NCBI GenBank assembly: GCA_913009685.1 | Contig: CAJVXP010000010.1 | Coordinates: 1-64,000, forward strand | Source of the DNA: an uncultured Bacteroidota bacterium | Lineage (GTDB): Bacteria > Bacteroidota > Bacteroidia > Bacteroidales > F082 | Length of the DNA stretch: 64,000 bases | Direction of reading: 5' to 3' | Shown here: one piece after another, positions 50,703 to 60,717 of the stretch | Layout of the letters: each line of letters begins with the position of its first letter | Position numbering within the stretch: position 1 is the stretch's first letter | The notes under the pieces: model-generated | What the model saw: the letters and a program-made list of their open reading frames with translations, nothing else | Database searches by the model: none | Told to the model about the DNA's origin: nothing | Position numbers and translations under genes: made by a program

Positions 50703-51398
50703 TCATCCCGATTTTGCAATAGATTTCAGCCGGTCGTAATCGACAAGAGTAATGGTTTTGTTCTGAATATCTATCAAACCATCTCTTTTAAATTCAGAGA
50801 AAGTGCGGATGGTATTTTCCGTAGTCATAGCGATGAGTTCGCCGATTTCGCGGCGTGTGATAGGGAGGTTAAATATCTTTTTATGATAAACATCATCGGC
50901 AAAATAGAGTAAAATGGTGGCAATTCTTCCTTTGAGCTGTTTCTGGCTTTGTTCAAACCTGCTTTCAATGATCTCATCTGAAATATTACTCATCCTGTTT
51001 AAAACACGCATGGCAAAATCTCCGTTTGTGCAGATAATATGTTCCAGCACCTCTAAATCCACATCGCAAACAAGAGTCTCCTCTATCGCCTCAATGCTAT
51101 ATCTGTAACTCGTTTTCGTAAATATTGTGAGCAGATTCACAAAATCTCCCGGTTTGTTGAGACTGAGAATTTGTTCCTTTCCTCTCGTGTCGGTTTTGAA
51201 AAGTTTGACCATACCCCTGCGCAAATATAAAAAGGAATCTACCTTTTCTCCTTCGTATTTTATCACCTCGCCTCTCTTGTAGAGTCTCTCCGCACGGGCG
51301 TCATTTATCAGTTTATACTCAAAATCATCAAGGTCACCAAACAACATCTGCCTGTAAACACATGTTTTACAGCTTTTTATATCTTTCTTTATTTTCAT
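50703..51398 (-). CDS. Crp/Fnr family transcriptional regulator
   Basis: A 231-residue regulator. The start chosen is the ATG at 51398 (MKIKKDIKSCKTCVYRQ). An ATG seven codons upstream (51419) overlaps the perfect -7 box at 51417-51424 and would precede the transcript. The N-terminal cNMP-binding fold (about 25-140) includes RGEVIKYEGEKVDSFLYLRRGMVKLF and KPGDFV. The C-terminal HTH_Crp domain shows LPITRREIGELIAMTTENTIRTFSEFKRDGLI. The N-terminal CKTC pair and an internal Cys allow a redox or Fe-S sensor, but the classical FNR spacing is not clear. It is divergent from the sulfide-oxidation operon. Confidence 0.88.
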   Translation of the reverse strand: MKIKKDIKSCKTCVYRQMLFGDLDDFEYKLINDARAERLYKRGEVIKYEGEKVDSFLYLRRGMVKLFKTDTRGKEQILSLNKPGDFVNLLTIFTKTSYRYSIEAIEETLVCDVDLEVLEHIICTNGDFAMRVLNRMSNISDEIIESRFEQSQKQLKGRIATILLYFADDVYHKKIFNLPITRREIGELIAMTTENTIRTFSEFKRDGLIDIQNKTITLVDYDRLKSIAKSG

Positions 51399-51416
51399 TC
51401 TAAAATGTTTAAACCA

Positions 51417-51439
51417 CAAAGATACATGATTTATATCAT
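51417..51439 (-). promoter_or_regulatory. Divergent control region: -7 box and FNR-like palindrome
   Basis: The minus-strand -7 element TATCTTTG (51424 down to 51417) drives the Crp/Fnr gene. Immediately upstream on that strand is the perfect palindrome ATGAT-TTAT-ATCAT (51426-51439), which has the architecture of FNR sites (TTGATnnnnATCAA). The site would block the regulator's own promoter when bound. It lies about 53 bases upstream of the predicted sqr start on the other strand, compatible with activation. Confidence 0.65.
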
Positions 51440-51472
51440 AGCATAAAATACAAATAATTAATTATATAGATA

Positions 51473-51480
51473 TAAATTTG
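51473..51480 (+). promoter_or_regulatory. -7 promoter element for the sqr operon
   Basis: TAAATTTG fits TAnnTTTG and lies 35 bases before the sqr ATG at 51516. Confidence 0.6.
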
Positions 51481-51515
51481 CATTTGATTTTTAAATTATT
51501 AATAATAAAAGTTGT

Positions 51516-52745
51516 ATGAAAAATTTATTGATATTGGGAGCCGGTACGGCAGGCACAATGATGGCGAATAAAATGCGGAAAACACTTTCCCGTGAAGAGT
51601 GGAATATTACCATTGTTGATCAGTTTAAGACGCACTATTACCAGCCGGGTTTCCTGTTTATTCCGTTTGGAATTTACACGCGCAAAGATGTAATAAAACC
51701 TAAAAATGATTTTTTCCCCATTGGTGTGAATGTCATTTATTCAAAAATAGAGAAGATTGAACCGGAGAAAAATCATGTTTTACTGGATGATGGTGTGGTA
51801 CTCAGTTATGACTATTTGCTGATTGCCACCGGAACACGTACAGCTCCTGAAGAAACGCCCGGCTTAAAAGACAAGCTGTGGCACAAAGAGATTTTTGATT
51901 TTTATACCATTGAAGGAGCCGTGGCTCTCGCCGATTTCTTTAAAACATGGCAGGGTGGCGAGCTTGTGGTGAACATTGCCGAATTGCCTTACAAATGTCC
52001 GGTGGCTCCACTGGAATTTGTCTTTTTCGCCGATGCTTTTTTCACCGAAAGGGGCTTACGTGACAAAGTAAAAATTACTTATGTTACCCCTTTACCAGGT
52101 GCTTTCACCAAACCGAGAGCCACGAAGATGCTGGGTGAACTGCTGAAAACAAAAAACATAAACATTATTCCCGACTTCAACATTGCAGAAGTAAATAATG
52201 ATGAGAAGAAAATTATCGATTTCGGTGGCAAAGAAGTGAAATTTGATTGTCTCGTAAGTATTCCCACCAACCTGGGAAGCAAGGTGATTGAGCGTAGCGG
52301 AATGGGCGATGATATGAGCTTTGTTCCCACTGATAAGCACACACTACAGTCGCGCGACTATAAAAACATTTTTGTGATTGGCGATGCTGCTAATCTGCCC
52401 ACTTCAAAAGCCGGTTCCGTAGCTCATTTTGCTTCTGAGATTCTGGAAGAAAACCTGATGTGTGCCATCGAAGGCCGCCCTTATACCGCCAGCTTCGACG
52501 GCCATGCCAACTGCTATATAGAAACAGGTTATTGCAAAGGAACGCTCATCGACTTTAACTATGATACAGAGCCGCTTCCAGGGATGTTTCCTTTCCCCGG
52601 TGTAGGACCTTTTGGCTTGTTAAAGGTAACCCGTACCAACCATTACGGAAAGTTACTCTTTCGGTGGATTTACTGGCATATTTTACTGAAAGGCAAAGAA
52701 ATGCCTATTGATTCTGAGATGCAAATGGCCGGTAAAAAGCTTTAA
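51516..52745 (+). CDS. sqr: Sulfide:quinone oxidoreductase-like flavoprotein
   Basis: A 409-residue FAD enzyme. The N-terminal dinucleotide motif is LLILGAGTAGTMMAN (4-18), the second flavin motif is IFVIGDAANLPTSKAGSVAHFASE (285-308), and YLLIATGTRTAPEETPG (100-116) lies between. Cys161 in YKCPVAPLEF is in the position of a catalytic Cys of SQR, and Cys333 or Cys340 (ANCYIETGYCKGT) could be its partner. The enzyme would oxidise sulfide to bound persulfide or polysulfide and reduce quinone at the inner face of the membrane. The operon context (DUF1641, TusE-like, DsrE-like) supports a sulfur role. The exact SQR type is not settled. Confidence 0.9.
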   Translation: MKNLLILGAGTAGTMMANKMRKTLSREEWNITIVDQFKTHYYQPGFLFIPFGIYTRKDVIKPKNDFFPIGVNVIYSKIEKIEPEKNHVLLDDGVVLSYDYLLIATGTRTAPEETPGLKDKLWHKEIFDFYTIEGAVALADFFKTWQGGELVVNIAELPYKCPVAPLEFVFFADAFFTERGLRDKVKITYVTPLPGAFTKPRATKMLGELLKTKNINIIPDFNIAEVNNDEKKIIDFGGKEVKFDCLVSIPTNLGSKVIERSGMGDDMSFVPTDKHTLQSRDYKNIFVIGDAANLPTSKAGSVAHFASEILEENLMCAIEGRPYTASFDGHANCYIETGYCKGTLIDFNYDTEPLPGMFPFPGVGPFGLLKVTRTNHYGKLLFRWIYWHILLKGKEMPIDSEMQMAGKKL

Positions 52746-52779
52746 GCATACGTTGGGTATTAATTTAAAACTTAAAGCT

Positions 52780-53463
52780 ATGAATGAAAAAAATATGCAG
52801 GAACAAATAGATGCCATGAACCGTAAGCTCGACCTCGTTCTTGAAGAGATACAGGCTCAACGTGAGATCCGGAAAAATGTCTCCGATCTTTCAGCCGACC
52901 TGTACATTGTCGGGAAAGATATGTTTAGTTCAGCGGTTACCGAGCTGGATAATGCAGGCGTTGAAATAGATGGTGAAGCGGTAAAAGTGCTGTTGTTGAA
53001 AGTGGTCAGAAATATTGATACACTCAATGAATTGTTTGATATGCTGGAGAGTGGATACGATTTTATTCACGATGTCTCCCCGATTCTGCACCAAATAGGG
53101 CTGGATGGTATTAAAGCCATGAATGAACTCGAAAAGAAAGGCTATGTGGATTTCTTGAAAGAGTCGGGAAAAATTATCGATAATGTCGTTACCCATTTCT
53201 CTACGGAAGATGTTGGATTATTGGCTGAAAATGTTGTGACCATCCTCGAAACCGTTAAAAACCTCACCCAGCCCGAAATGCTCAGCGCTATTAACAACGG
53301 CCTGGTAGTTTATAAGAGCCTGGATGTAAACAATATTCCGGAATACTCACTTTTCAAGGCTTTGCGGGCCATGAATTCTCCGGAGTTGCGCAAAGGCCTT
53401 GGCTTCATGATTACTTTCCTGAAAAATATTGCTACGGAATCGGAGAAAAAAGCAAAAAAATAA
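52780..53463 (+). CDS. DUF1641 domain-containing protein
   Basis: A 227-residue helical protein starting at the ATG at 52780; upstream in-frame codons lie inside sqr. It begins with a coiled-coil-like stretch (QEQIDAMNRKLDLVLEEIQAQREI) and carries the DUF1641 core DVGLLAENVVTILETVKNLTQPEMLSAINNGLVVYKSL and SLFKALRAMNSPELRKGLGFMITFLKNI. DUF1641 proteins are regularly encoded next to SQR-like enzymes and sulfur carriers but have no known activity. The gene begins 34 bases after sqr and ends 39 bases before the tusE-like gene. Confidence 0.88.
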   Translation: MNEKNMQEQIDAMNRKLDLVLEEIQAQREIRKNVSDLSADLYIVGKDMFSSAVTELDNAGVEIDGEAVKVLLLKVVRNIDTLNELFDMLESGYDFIHDVSPILHQIGLDGIKAMNELEKKGYVDFLKESGKIIDNVVTHFSTEDVGLLAENVVTILETVKNLTQPEMLSAINNGLVVYKSLDVNNIPEYSLFKALRAMNSPELRKGLGFMITFLKNIATESEKKAKK

Positions 53464-53502
53464 AACAAAAACATTATTTTTAATCTCAAAATAAATAATA
53501 TT

Positions 53503-53814
53503 ATGACAACAAAAACAATAGCTAACTTAAGTGTGGAAGTAACCGATGAGGGTTATCTCAAAGATGTATCCGCATGGAACAAAGAAATTGCAATAGCCAT
53601 TGCAAAAGAAGAAGGTATCGAACTTACTGACAAACATTTCGAGGTTATCGAATTTATACGTAATAAAGTAGCGGCCGGAGAGGGGTTGACTATTCGTGGC
53701 ATTGGTAAATCCGGCGTAGTTGATGCAAAAACTTTTTATCAGTTGTTTCCCGGTGCACCGTTGAAAAAAGCAACCAAAATTGCAGGGGTTTCCAAACCGG
53801 TGTCCTGCATATAA
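53503..53814 (+). CDS. tusE: TusE/DsrC-family sulfur carrier
   Basis: A 103-residue protein of the DsrC/TusE family (VTDEGYLKDVSAWNKEIAIAIAKEEGIELTDKHFEVIEFIR, TIRGIGKSGVVDAKTFYQLFPGAPLKKATKIAGVSKPVSCI). The penultimate Cys102 is the sulfur-binding CysA. The second Cys that defines respiratory DsrC, eleven residues upstream, is replaced by Thr91, and Cys102 is the only Cys in the protein. It can therefore carry a persulfide but cannot form the DsrC intramolecular disulfide or trisulfide. Its operon points to accepting sulfur from SQR or the DsrE-like protein rather than to tRNA thiolation alone. Confidence 0.93.
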   Translation: MTTKTIANLSVEVTDEGYLKDVSAWNKEIAIAIAKEEGIELTDKHFEVIEFIRNKVAAGEGLTIRGIGKSGVVDAKTFYQLFPGAPLKKATKIAGVSKPVSCI

Positions 53815-53861
53815 TACCAAAACGAATCTCAAAATCCGATGTAATGTTATCTTGAATTATG

Positions 53862-53927
53862 CCGATATATATTTGAAGCGCCTTTAAAGCGTTGAGAATT
53901 ATACGGCGTATTTCAAAAATATATCGG
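53862..53927 (+). repeat. Intercistronic hairpin between tusE and the dsrE-like gene
   Basis: 53862-53878 and 53911-53927 pair over 17 bases with two mismatches (core CCGATATAT/ATATATCGG), enclosing a 32-base loop. No T-run follows, so it is not a terminator. It may set differential mRNA stability or be another dispersed repeat. The surrounding 53815-53951 has no gene. Confidence 0.6.
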
Positions 53928-53951
53928 GATAAACATTAAAACTTACAAACA

Positions 53952-54455
53952 ATGGAAAATGAAAAAAAGTATCCTTTGAAAAAAATCCTGATGATTTGTT
54001 CGAAGGGAAATCTGGAGGATGTGTATGCAGCACTCGTCATGGCCAACGGAGCGGTGATGGAAGGTATTGAAACCAAATTGTTCTTTACCTTTTTCGGACT
54101 GGATGCCATCACTAAAAAGACAATGAATAAGTTGCACACGGCTACGGTCGGTAACCCTGCCATGCGAATGCCAGGCGGGCTGCCTTTTCCCACGCTGCTG
54201 GGTGTTTTGCCGGGAGTAGAAGCCGGCGTATCTAAAATGATGAAAAAGGGAATGGAAAAACTGGACATGCCTCCGGTGGACGAATTTCTTGAACTCATCG
54301 AAGCCGGCGGTGGTGAAATTTTTGCCTGTAAACTTGCTGCCGACATGTTCAACCTCAAAAAAGAAGACTTTCACGAAACGGTCAAAGCCATTATTACTGT
54401 TGGTGACTTGTACGCGATGTGCGATGGTCTTGGAACTCAGATTGTTTTTACATAA
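53952..54455 (+). CDS. DsrE/DsrF/DrsH-like family protein
   Basis: A 167-residue protein with a DsrE-like Rossmann-type fold: KKILMICSKGNLEDVYAALVMANGAVMEGIETKLFFTFFGLDAI, then a Met/Pro/Gly-rich loop (NPAMRMPGGLPFPTLLGVLPGVEAG), then a conserved C-terminal half with GGGEIFACKLAADMF and DLYAMCDGLGTQIVF. Cys16, Cys126 and Cys157 are present. Cys126 is in the usual sulfur-carrying position. Members shuttle sulfane sulfur between enzymes. It is the last gene of the sqr operon, before an intrinsic terminator. Confidence 0.9.
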   Translation: MENEKKYPLKKILMICSKGNLEDVYAALVMANGAVMEGIETKLFFTFFGLDAITKKTMNKLHTATVGNPAMRMPGGLPFPTLLGVLPGVEAGVSKMMKKGMEKLDMPPVDEFLELIEAGGGEIFACKLAADMFNLKKEDFHETVKAIITVGDLYAMCDGLGTQIVFT

Positions 54456-54469
54456 GGGGACTTCTAATA
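54455..54469 (+). repeat. 15-bp motif AGGGGACTTCTAATA, one of three copies
   Basis: Exact copies occur at 54455-54469 (+), 43819-43833 (+) and 58143-58157 (-). The last two lie inside or beside the CTATGTCGATTTGTGTGG repeat family. Here it overlaps the dsrE-like stop codon region and precedes the terminator. Confidence 0.7.
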
Positions 54470-54491
54470 ACAAAAAAGAGTTTATTTACAG

Positions 54492-54520
54492 AAAAACCTT
54501 GCCATTGGCGAGGTTTTTTT
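54492..54520 (+). terminator. Intrinsic terminator of the sqr operon
   Basis: AAAAACCTTGCC (54492-54503) pairs with GGCGAGGTTTTT (54507-54518) through one T-G pair and a short ATT loop, followed by more T residues. The tatC -7 element starts at its right edge. Confidence 0.85.
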
Positions 54521-54527
54521 ACTTTTG
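54520..54527 (+). promoter_or_regulatory. -7 promoter element for tatC
   Basis: TACTTTTG matches TAnnTTTG and overlaps the end of the preceding terminator T-run. It leaves about 15 bases to the ATG at 54543. Confidence 0.6.
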
Positions 54528-54542
54528 GGCATTCATTTTAGC

Positions 54543-55379
54543 ATGGAAAAGCAAACAACAAAAAATAATTCCCAACAGGAAGAAAAAGTAATGTCTTTTT
54601 GGGATCATCTCGAAGAACTGCGCGGGCACATCTTTCGTTCACTGCTGGCTGTCGTTATATTGGCAATATTTGCTTTTTTAAACAGGCATATCATTTTTGA
54701 TACAATTATTTTGGCGCCAAGCAGCTCTAACTTTATTACTTTCAGGATGTTGTGTAAATTCGGGCATTGGTTGTCTATTGACTCGTTGTGTATCCCAAAT
54801 ATGCATTTGAAAATCATCAGTCTTAAAATGTCAGCACAGTTTCTGACACACATCTATATTTCGGCAGTGGCTGGTTTTATTTTGGCTTTTCCATACGTCC
54901 TTTGGGAAATATGGCGCTTTGTCCAACCCGCTATGCATACGAACGAAAGAAAATACTCCAGAGGCGGACTTTTAATTAGTACATTGTTATTTCTTACCGG
55001 TATTATATTCAGTTATTTCACGATTGTTCCTCTCATGGTGAACTTTCTGGGAAACTACTCAGTCAGCCAGGATGTGATCAATCAGATTTCACTCAGCTCT
55101 TACATTAGCTCGGTGGTTTCGGTAACTTTTGCTGTGGGGATTGTTTTTGAATTACCCATCCTGGTTTATTTTTTAACTAAGATTGGTATCGTTACCCCCG
55201 ACTTTTTGACAAAAAACCGAAAATATATGATTGTGATTCTCCTCATCGTTTCCGCCATAATTACGCCTCCGGATATGTTTAGCCAGGTTTTGGTCTTTGT
55301 ACCTTTGTGGGCACTTTACGAGCTCAGTATTCTGGTTTCCAAACGGGTATATAAACGCCTGTTGAAAGAGGCTGTTTAG
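54543..55379 (+). CDS. tatC: Sec-independent protein translocase TatC
   Basis: A 278-residue protein with six helices. The TatC signature is near the N-terminus (MSFWDHLEELRGHIFRSLLAVV), with the conserved FxxPxVLWEIWRFVQPA(M)HTNERKY cytosolic segment and a late ITPPDMFSQVLVFVPLWALYELSI. TatC recognises twin-arginine signals and works with TatA encoded at 1599. The ATG at 54543 is chosen because a -7 box lies just upstream; a further in-frame Met at 54591 also remains possible. A hydrophilic 20-residue N-terminal extension precedes the first conserved motif. Confidence 0.95.
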   Translation: MEKQTTKNNSQQEEKVMSFWDHLEELRGHIFRSLLAVVILAIFAFLNRHIIFDTIILAPSSSNFITFRMLCKFGHWLSIDSLCIPNMHLKIISLKMSAQFLTHIYISAVAGFILAFPYVLWEIWRFVQPAMHTNERKYSRGGLLISTLLFLTGIIFSYFTIVPLMVNFLGNYSVSQDVINQISLSSYISSVVSVTFAVGIVFELPILVYFLTKIGIVTPDFLTKNRKYMIVILLIVSAIITPPDMFSQVLVFVPLWALYELSILVSKRVYKRLLKEAV

Positions 55380-55393
55380 CAGTTTTTTGTCAG

Positions 55394-57835
55394 CTACCGG
55401 AACCAAACTTTGGTAATTCCGGCACCTCCCAGCTCCACTGGCGCATCACCGAAACGCTCAATCTCCGGTACCGATTGAAAATATTCCCTAATGATTTCCC
55501 TCAGAATACCATATCCTTTGCCGTGCAAAATGCTCACCTCTTTTATACTCAGTAAAAGCGCATCATCAAGGTATCGCGTCAGCAGTTCCATGGCTTCATC
55601 GGCTCGTTTTCCACGCAAATCCAGCGTCAGTTCAAAGTGTGCGGCTTTCCGGTTAATGTCTTGCATAACCCCTGAATAACTATGCTTTTGAGTAAAGCGT
55701 GCCGGCTTTTTGTTTGTTTTTTGAAGTTTATCCGTTGAGATTTTCAGCCTGATATTATTGATGTTTACAAAAGCCTCCTCTCCTTCCACAGCAAGCAGTT
55801 CGCCTACAACGCCGTTTTCTCTCACCTCGACAAAATCTCCGGGATGCAGCGGTTCTGACGACAATGTCTCAACACGTTCCGACTGTGTTTTTTCTTTTTC
55901 AAAATGCTTTGGCGTTATCTTTTTTTGGGGTAACGGTCGACTTTTTAGCGATTGCTCAAGTTTTTCTTTGGTCTCCTCCAACTGCTGACGCAGCTGCTTT
56001 GTTTTTTCTTTGTCTGCCTGTGCCTCTTTGATTTCACGGATGGTGTTTTCTATGACACGGTTCGACTGCCGGACAATTTCAAGCGCTTCCTCTTTGGCCT
56101 GCCGAATAATCTGTTTTTTTTCAGCTTCCAAATGCTCTGTCAGCTGTTTGTATTTTTCAATGAGCTGCGATAGTTTTTCGTCCGAAACTAAAATCTCTTT
56201 CTCTTTTTGTGCCATGCTGATTTTGTCGGCTTCCAGCTGCTGCAGCTGTGTATCGAAACGCAGGTGTTTTCCTCCGCTTTTCTTTTTGGCACGGTTGAGC
56301 ACATCCTGCGGAAAGCCGATTTTTCTGGCTATCTCAAAGGCAAAAGAGCTGCCGGGCTTGCCTGTCTTCAACTGGTACAACGGTTTCAACGCTTTCACAT
56401 CAAACAGCATGGCTCCGTTGATGACCCCTTCGAGGCGTTCGGCTGTTAGTTTCAGGCTGGTGTAATGCGTGGTGATAACGCCAAAGGTTTGTTTGTGTAC
56501 CAGCTGTTCCAGCGCGGCTTCGGCAATGGCTGCTCCGAGCTGCGGTTCGGTGCCGGTGCCAAATTCATCAATCAGGATAAGGCTTTTGCTATTAGCATGT
56601 TGCAGGAAAAATTTCATGTTTAGCAAATGGGAGCTGTAAGTACTCAAATCATTTTCAAGGGATTGCTCATCACCTATATCAATAAAAATCCTGTCGAAAA
56701 TACGAAATTCACTGTCGGGAGAAGCGGAAACAGGCAGCCCGCATTGCAGCATATATTGCAATAGTCCCACAGTCATAAGACAAACAGATTTTCCGCCGGC
56801 ATTGGGACCGGAAATAAGCAGTAACCGATTTTCTTTGTCCAACTCCATTTCCATCGGCACCACCGTTTTCCCCGAAGCTTTATGTGAAAGGTACAGCAAC
56901 GGATGAATACCTTTTTTCAACAAAAAATGAGACTTCCTGGTAATCACCGGGCGCGCCGCACCGATTTTGAGGGAAAAAGTCGCTTTGGCGCGGATAAAAT
57001 CCAACAGCCCCAATGTTCGGTATGCCGCTGTCAAAGGTTCAAGATAAGGCCGCAATGTATCGGCAAAGCGGGTTAGGATGGCAATGATTTCGCGGCGCTC
57101 TTTATTTTCCAGCTCAAGTATTTCATTGGAGACCTCAAAGCTGCTGACAGGTTCGATAAAAACAGTTTGTCCGGTGGCCGATTCATCATGGATAATTCCT
57201 TTCAGGGCTCTTTTGTCAGCAGCTTTCACAGGAATAACCGGCCGGCCGTTGCGGATGGTGATTTCGGCATTCTCGGGCAGCCAGCCCGATTTTTTGGCCT
57301 GCGAAAAGGCTTTCCGAACCTCCTGCATAACCTGGCGCTGCCTGGTCATCATTTGCCGGCGGATCTCTGCCAGTTTTGAGGAAGCTGAATCTCTGATTTC
57401 CCCTTTGTCGTCCAGGATGCGGTCAGCATTCACCAGCAGTTCAGCGGGTATATTCAAATCTGCAATGAGCATTTTCAATTGCGGAGACTCCTCTGCTTCC
57501 CTGTTTTTAAAAAAGATGAGGATATTTTGTAATGTGCGCAGTGAGCTTTTCAGGTCGAACAATGCTTCCTGCTCCAGGTAAGTTCCGGGAGTTTTCAACC
57601 TGGCCAGTTCGGCTCGCAAATCAATGTAATCGCTTATGGGAAAGGCCTCTCCTGTTTCCAGAATCCGAATGAATTCGGCGGTTTGCAGCAGCATTTTATC
57701 AATGATCTGCAGGTTGGTCGAAAAACGGATTTTGGTTACATATTCTCTGCCCATTTCGCTGATGCAGGCTTCTGCAAGAAATGTTCTGATAGTATCGAAA
57801 CCAATCTTTTGCTCAAAATTTTCCGGATAAATCAT
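55394..57835 (-). CDS. mutS2: MutS2 endonuclease/ribosome-rescue ATPase
   Basis: An 813-residue protein. The N-terminal core and clamp helices are followed by the MutS-type ATPase with Walker A SGPNAGGKS and Walker B LILIDEFGTGTEP. A long Lys/Glu/Gln-rich coiled coil (about 515-620) comes next, then a KOW-like segment (PLHPGDFVEVRENGVVGELLAVEGEEAFVNI), and a C-terminal Smr domain with LDLRGKRADEA and ILHGKGYGILRE. MutS2 suppresses recombination and splits collided ribosomes. Its -7 element (57841-57848) lies five bases from the ATG, so the mRNA is probably leaderless. Confidence 0.96.
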   Translation of the reverse strand: MIYPENFEQKIGFDTIRTFLAEACISEMGREYVTKIRFSTNLQIIDKMLLQTAEFIRILETGEAFPISDYIDLRAELARLKTPGTYLEQEALFDLKSSLRTLQNILIFFKNREAEESPQLKMLIADLNIPAELLVNADRILDDKGEIRDSASSKLAEIRRQMMTRQRQVMQEVRKAFSQAKKSGWLPENAEITIRNGRPVIPVKAADKRALKGIIHDESATGQTVFIEPVSSFEVSNEILELENKERREIIAILTRFADTLRPYLEPLTAAYRTLGLLDFIRAKATFSLKIGAARPVITRKSHFLLKKGIHPLLYLSHKASGKTVVPMEMELDKENRLLLISGPNAGGKSVCLMTVGLLQYMLQCGLPVSASPDSEFRIFDRIFIDIGDEQSLENDLSTYSSHLLNMKFFLQHANSKSLILIDEFGTGTEPQLGAAIAEAALEQLVHKQTFGVITTHYTSLKLTAERLEGVINGAMLFDVKALKPLYQLKTGKPGSSFAFEIARKIGFPQDVLNRAKKKSGGKHLRFDTQLQQLEADKISMAQKEKEILVSDEKLSQLIEKYKQLTEHLEAEKKQIIRQAKEEALEIVRQSNRVIENTIREIKEAQADKEKTKQLRQQLEETKEKLEQSLKSRPLPQKKITPKHFEKEKTQSERVETLSSEPLHPGDFVEVRENGVVGELLAVEGEEAFVNINNIRLKISTDKLQKTNKKPARFTQKHSYSGVMQDINRKAAHFELTLDLRGKRADEAMELLTRYLDDALLLSIKEVSILHGKGYGILREIIREYFQSVPEIERFGDAPVELGGAGITKVWFR

Positions 57836-59942
<2,107 letters not shown>

Positions 59943-59946
59943 AATG

Positions 59947-60372
59947 TCAATTTTTTAAAGCTTCTTTCACGGCTTTCATTAAAACGGATTTGGTTTTCAC
60001 CCCGACAAACTTCTTGACGATTTTGCCATTTTTAAAAACCAAAATAGTAGGAATATTACGGATGCCCAGTTCGGCAGCAACACGTTGATTATTCTGCACA
60101 TCCAGTTTGCAGATTTTGGCCTCATCACCAATTTCTTCGGCAACTTCGCTCACCATCGGCCCCTGAATTTTACACGGCGTACACCAGGCAGCCCAAAAGT
60201 CCACCAGGCTGACTCCTTTGGCAATTTGTTTTTTGAAAGTAGCATCAGTAAGAATGACCAATTTTTCACTCTCCGGCTTCCCGGACACAGTAGCCATCAT
60301 TTTGTAACGACGGTAAAAAGAGAACACGAGGATAATAAAAAGAACCCCGAAAACAATCCAGAAAATGTGCAT
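59947..60372 (-). CDS. Membrane-anchored thioredoxin-like protein
   Basis: A 141-residue protein with an N-terminal transmembrane segment (about 4-20, FWIVFGVLFIILVFSF) followed by a thioredoxin domain. The active site is WCTPC (Trp63, Cys64, Cys67), with the cis-Pro loop RNIPTILVF. The charged RRYK after the helix suggests an inside-facing domain, but orientation is uncertain. The ATG overlaps the stop codon of the preceding thioredoxin gene (TAATG), so the two are translationally coupled. Confidence 0.9.
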   Translation of the reverse strand: MHIFWIVFGVLFIILVFSFYRRYKMMATVSGKPESEKLVILTDATFKKQIAKGVSLVDFWAAWCTPCKIQGPMVSEVAEEIGDEAKICKLDVQNNQRVAAELGIRNIPTILVFKNGKIVKKFVGVKTKSVLMKAVKEALKN

Positions 60373-60692
60373 TAAAGTTGTTTTTTAATTTGGTTAATTA
60401 AATAGCTTTTGTTTTGGACTCCAGGCATCTGCATGATAACCTTACCTTCTTTCATCAAAATGAGAAAAGGGATGTTACGCACGCCGAAACGGTCGGCAAG
60501 CAGGCGGTTGTCGCTCACATTGATTTTTCCGATGTTCAGCTTGTCGCCAAACAGGCCGGCCAGCTCTTCGTACACTTTGTCCTGCACCTGGCAGGCAGTG
60601 CACCACTCTGCCCAAAAGTCCACCAGCCACAAGCCGGAGTTTAACCGGGCTTCCCAGTTAACAAAATTTATATTTACAAAGCCTTCTTCCAT
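60372..60692 (-). CDS. Thioredoxin-like protein with WCTAC active site
   Basis: A 106-residue soluble thioredoxin fold. LWLVDFWAEWCTACQ carries the redox pair Cys31 and Cys34 with Ala in place of the usual Pro, and RNIPFLILMKEGK provides the cis-Pro loop. Replacing Gly-Pro by Thr-Ala should shift the redox potential relative to classical thioredoxin. It is encoded first in a two-gene unit with the membrane-anchored partner, which suggests they exchange electrons or share substrates. The substrate is unknown. Confidence 0.9.
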   Translation of the reverse strand: MEEGFVNINFVNWEARLNSGLWLVDFWAEWCTACQVQDKVYEELAGLFGDKLNIGKINVSDNRLLADRFGVRNIPFLILMKEGKVIMQMPGVQNKSYLINQIKKQL

Positions 60693-60717
60693 TGGAGGGG
60701 CAAAGATAGAGGTTTTT

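Noticed and set aside
53503-53814. Respiratory DsrC of a dissimilatory sulfite reductase pathway
   Set aside because: The second redox Cys is missing (Thr91) and no dsrAB or dsrMK genes are nearby, so a TusE-type carrier is the better call.
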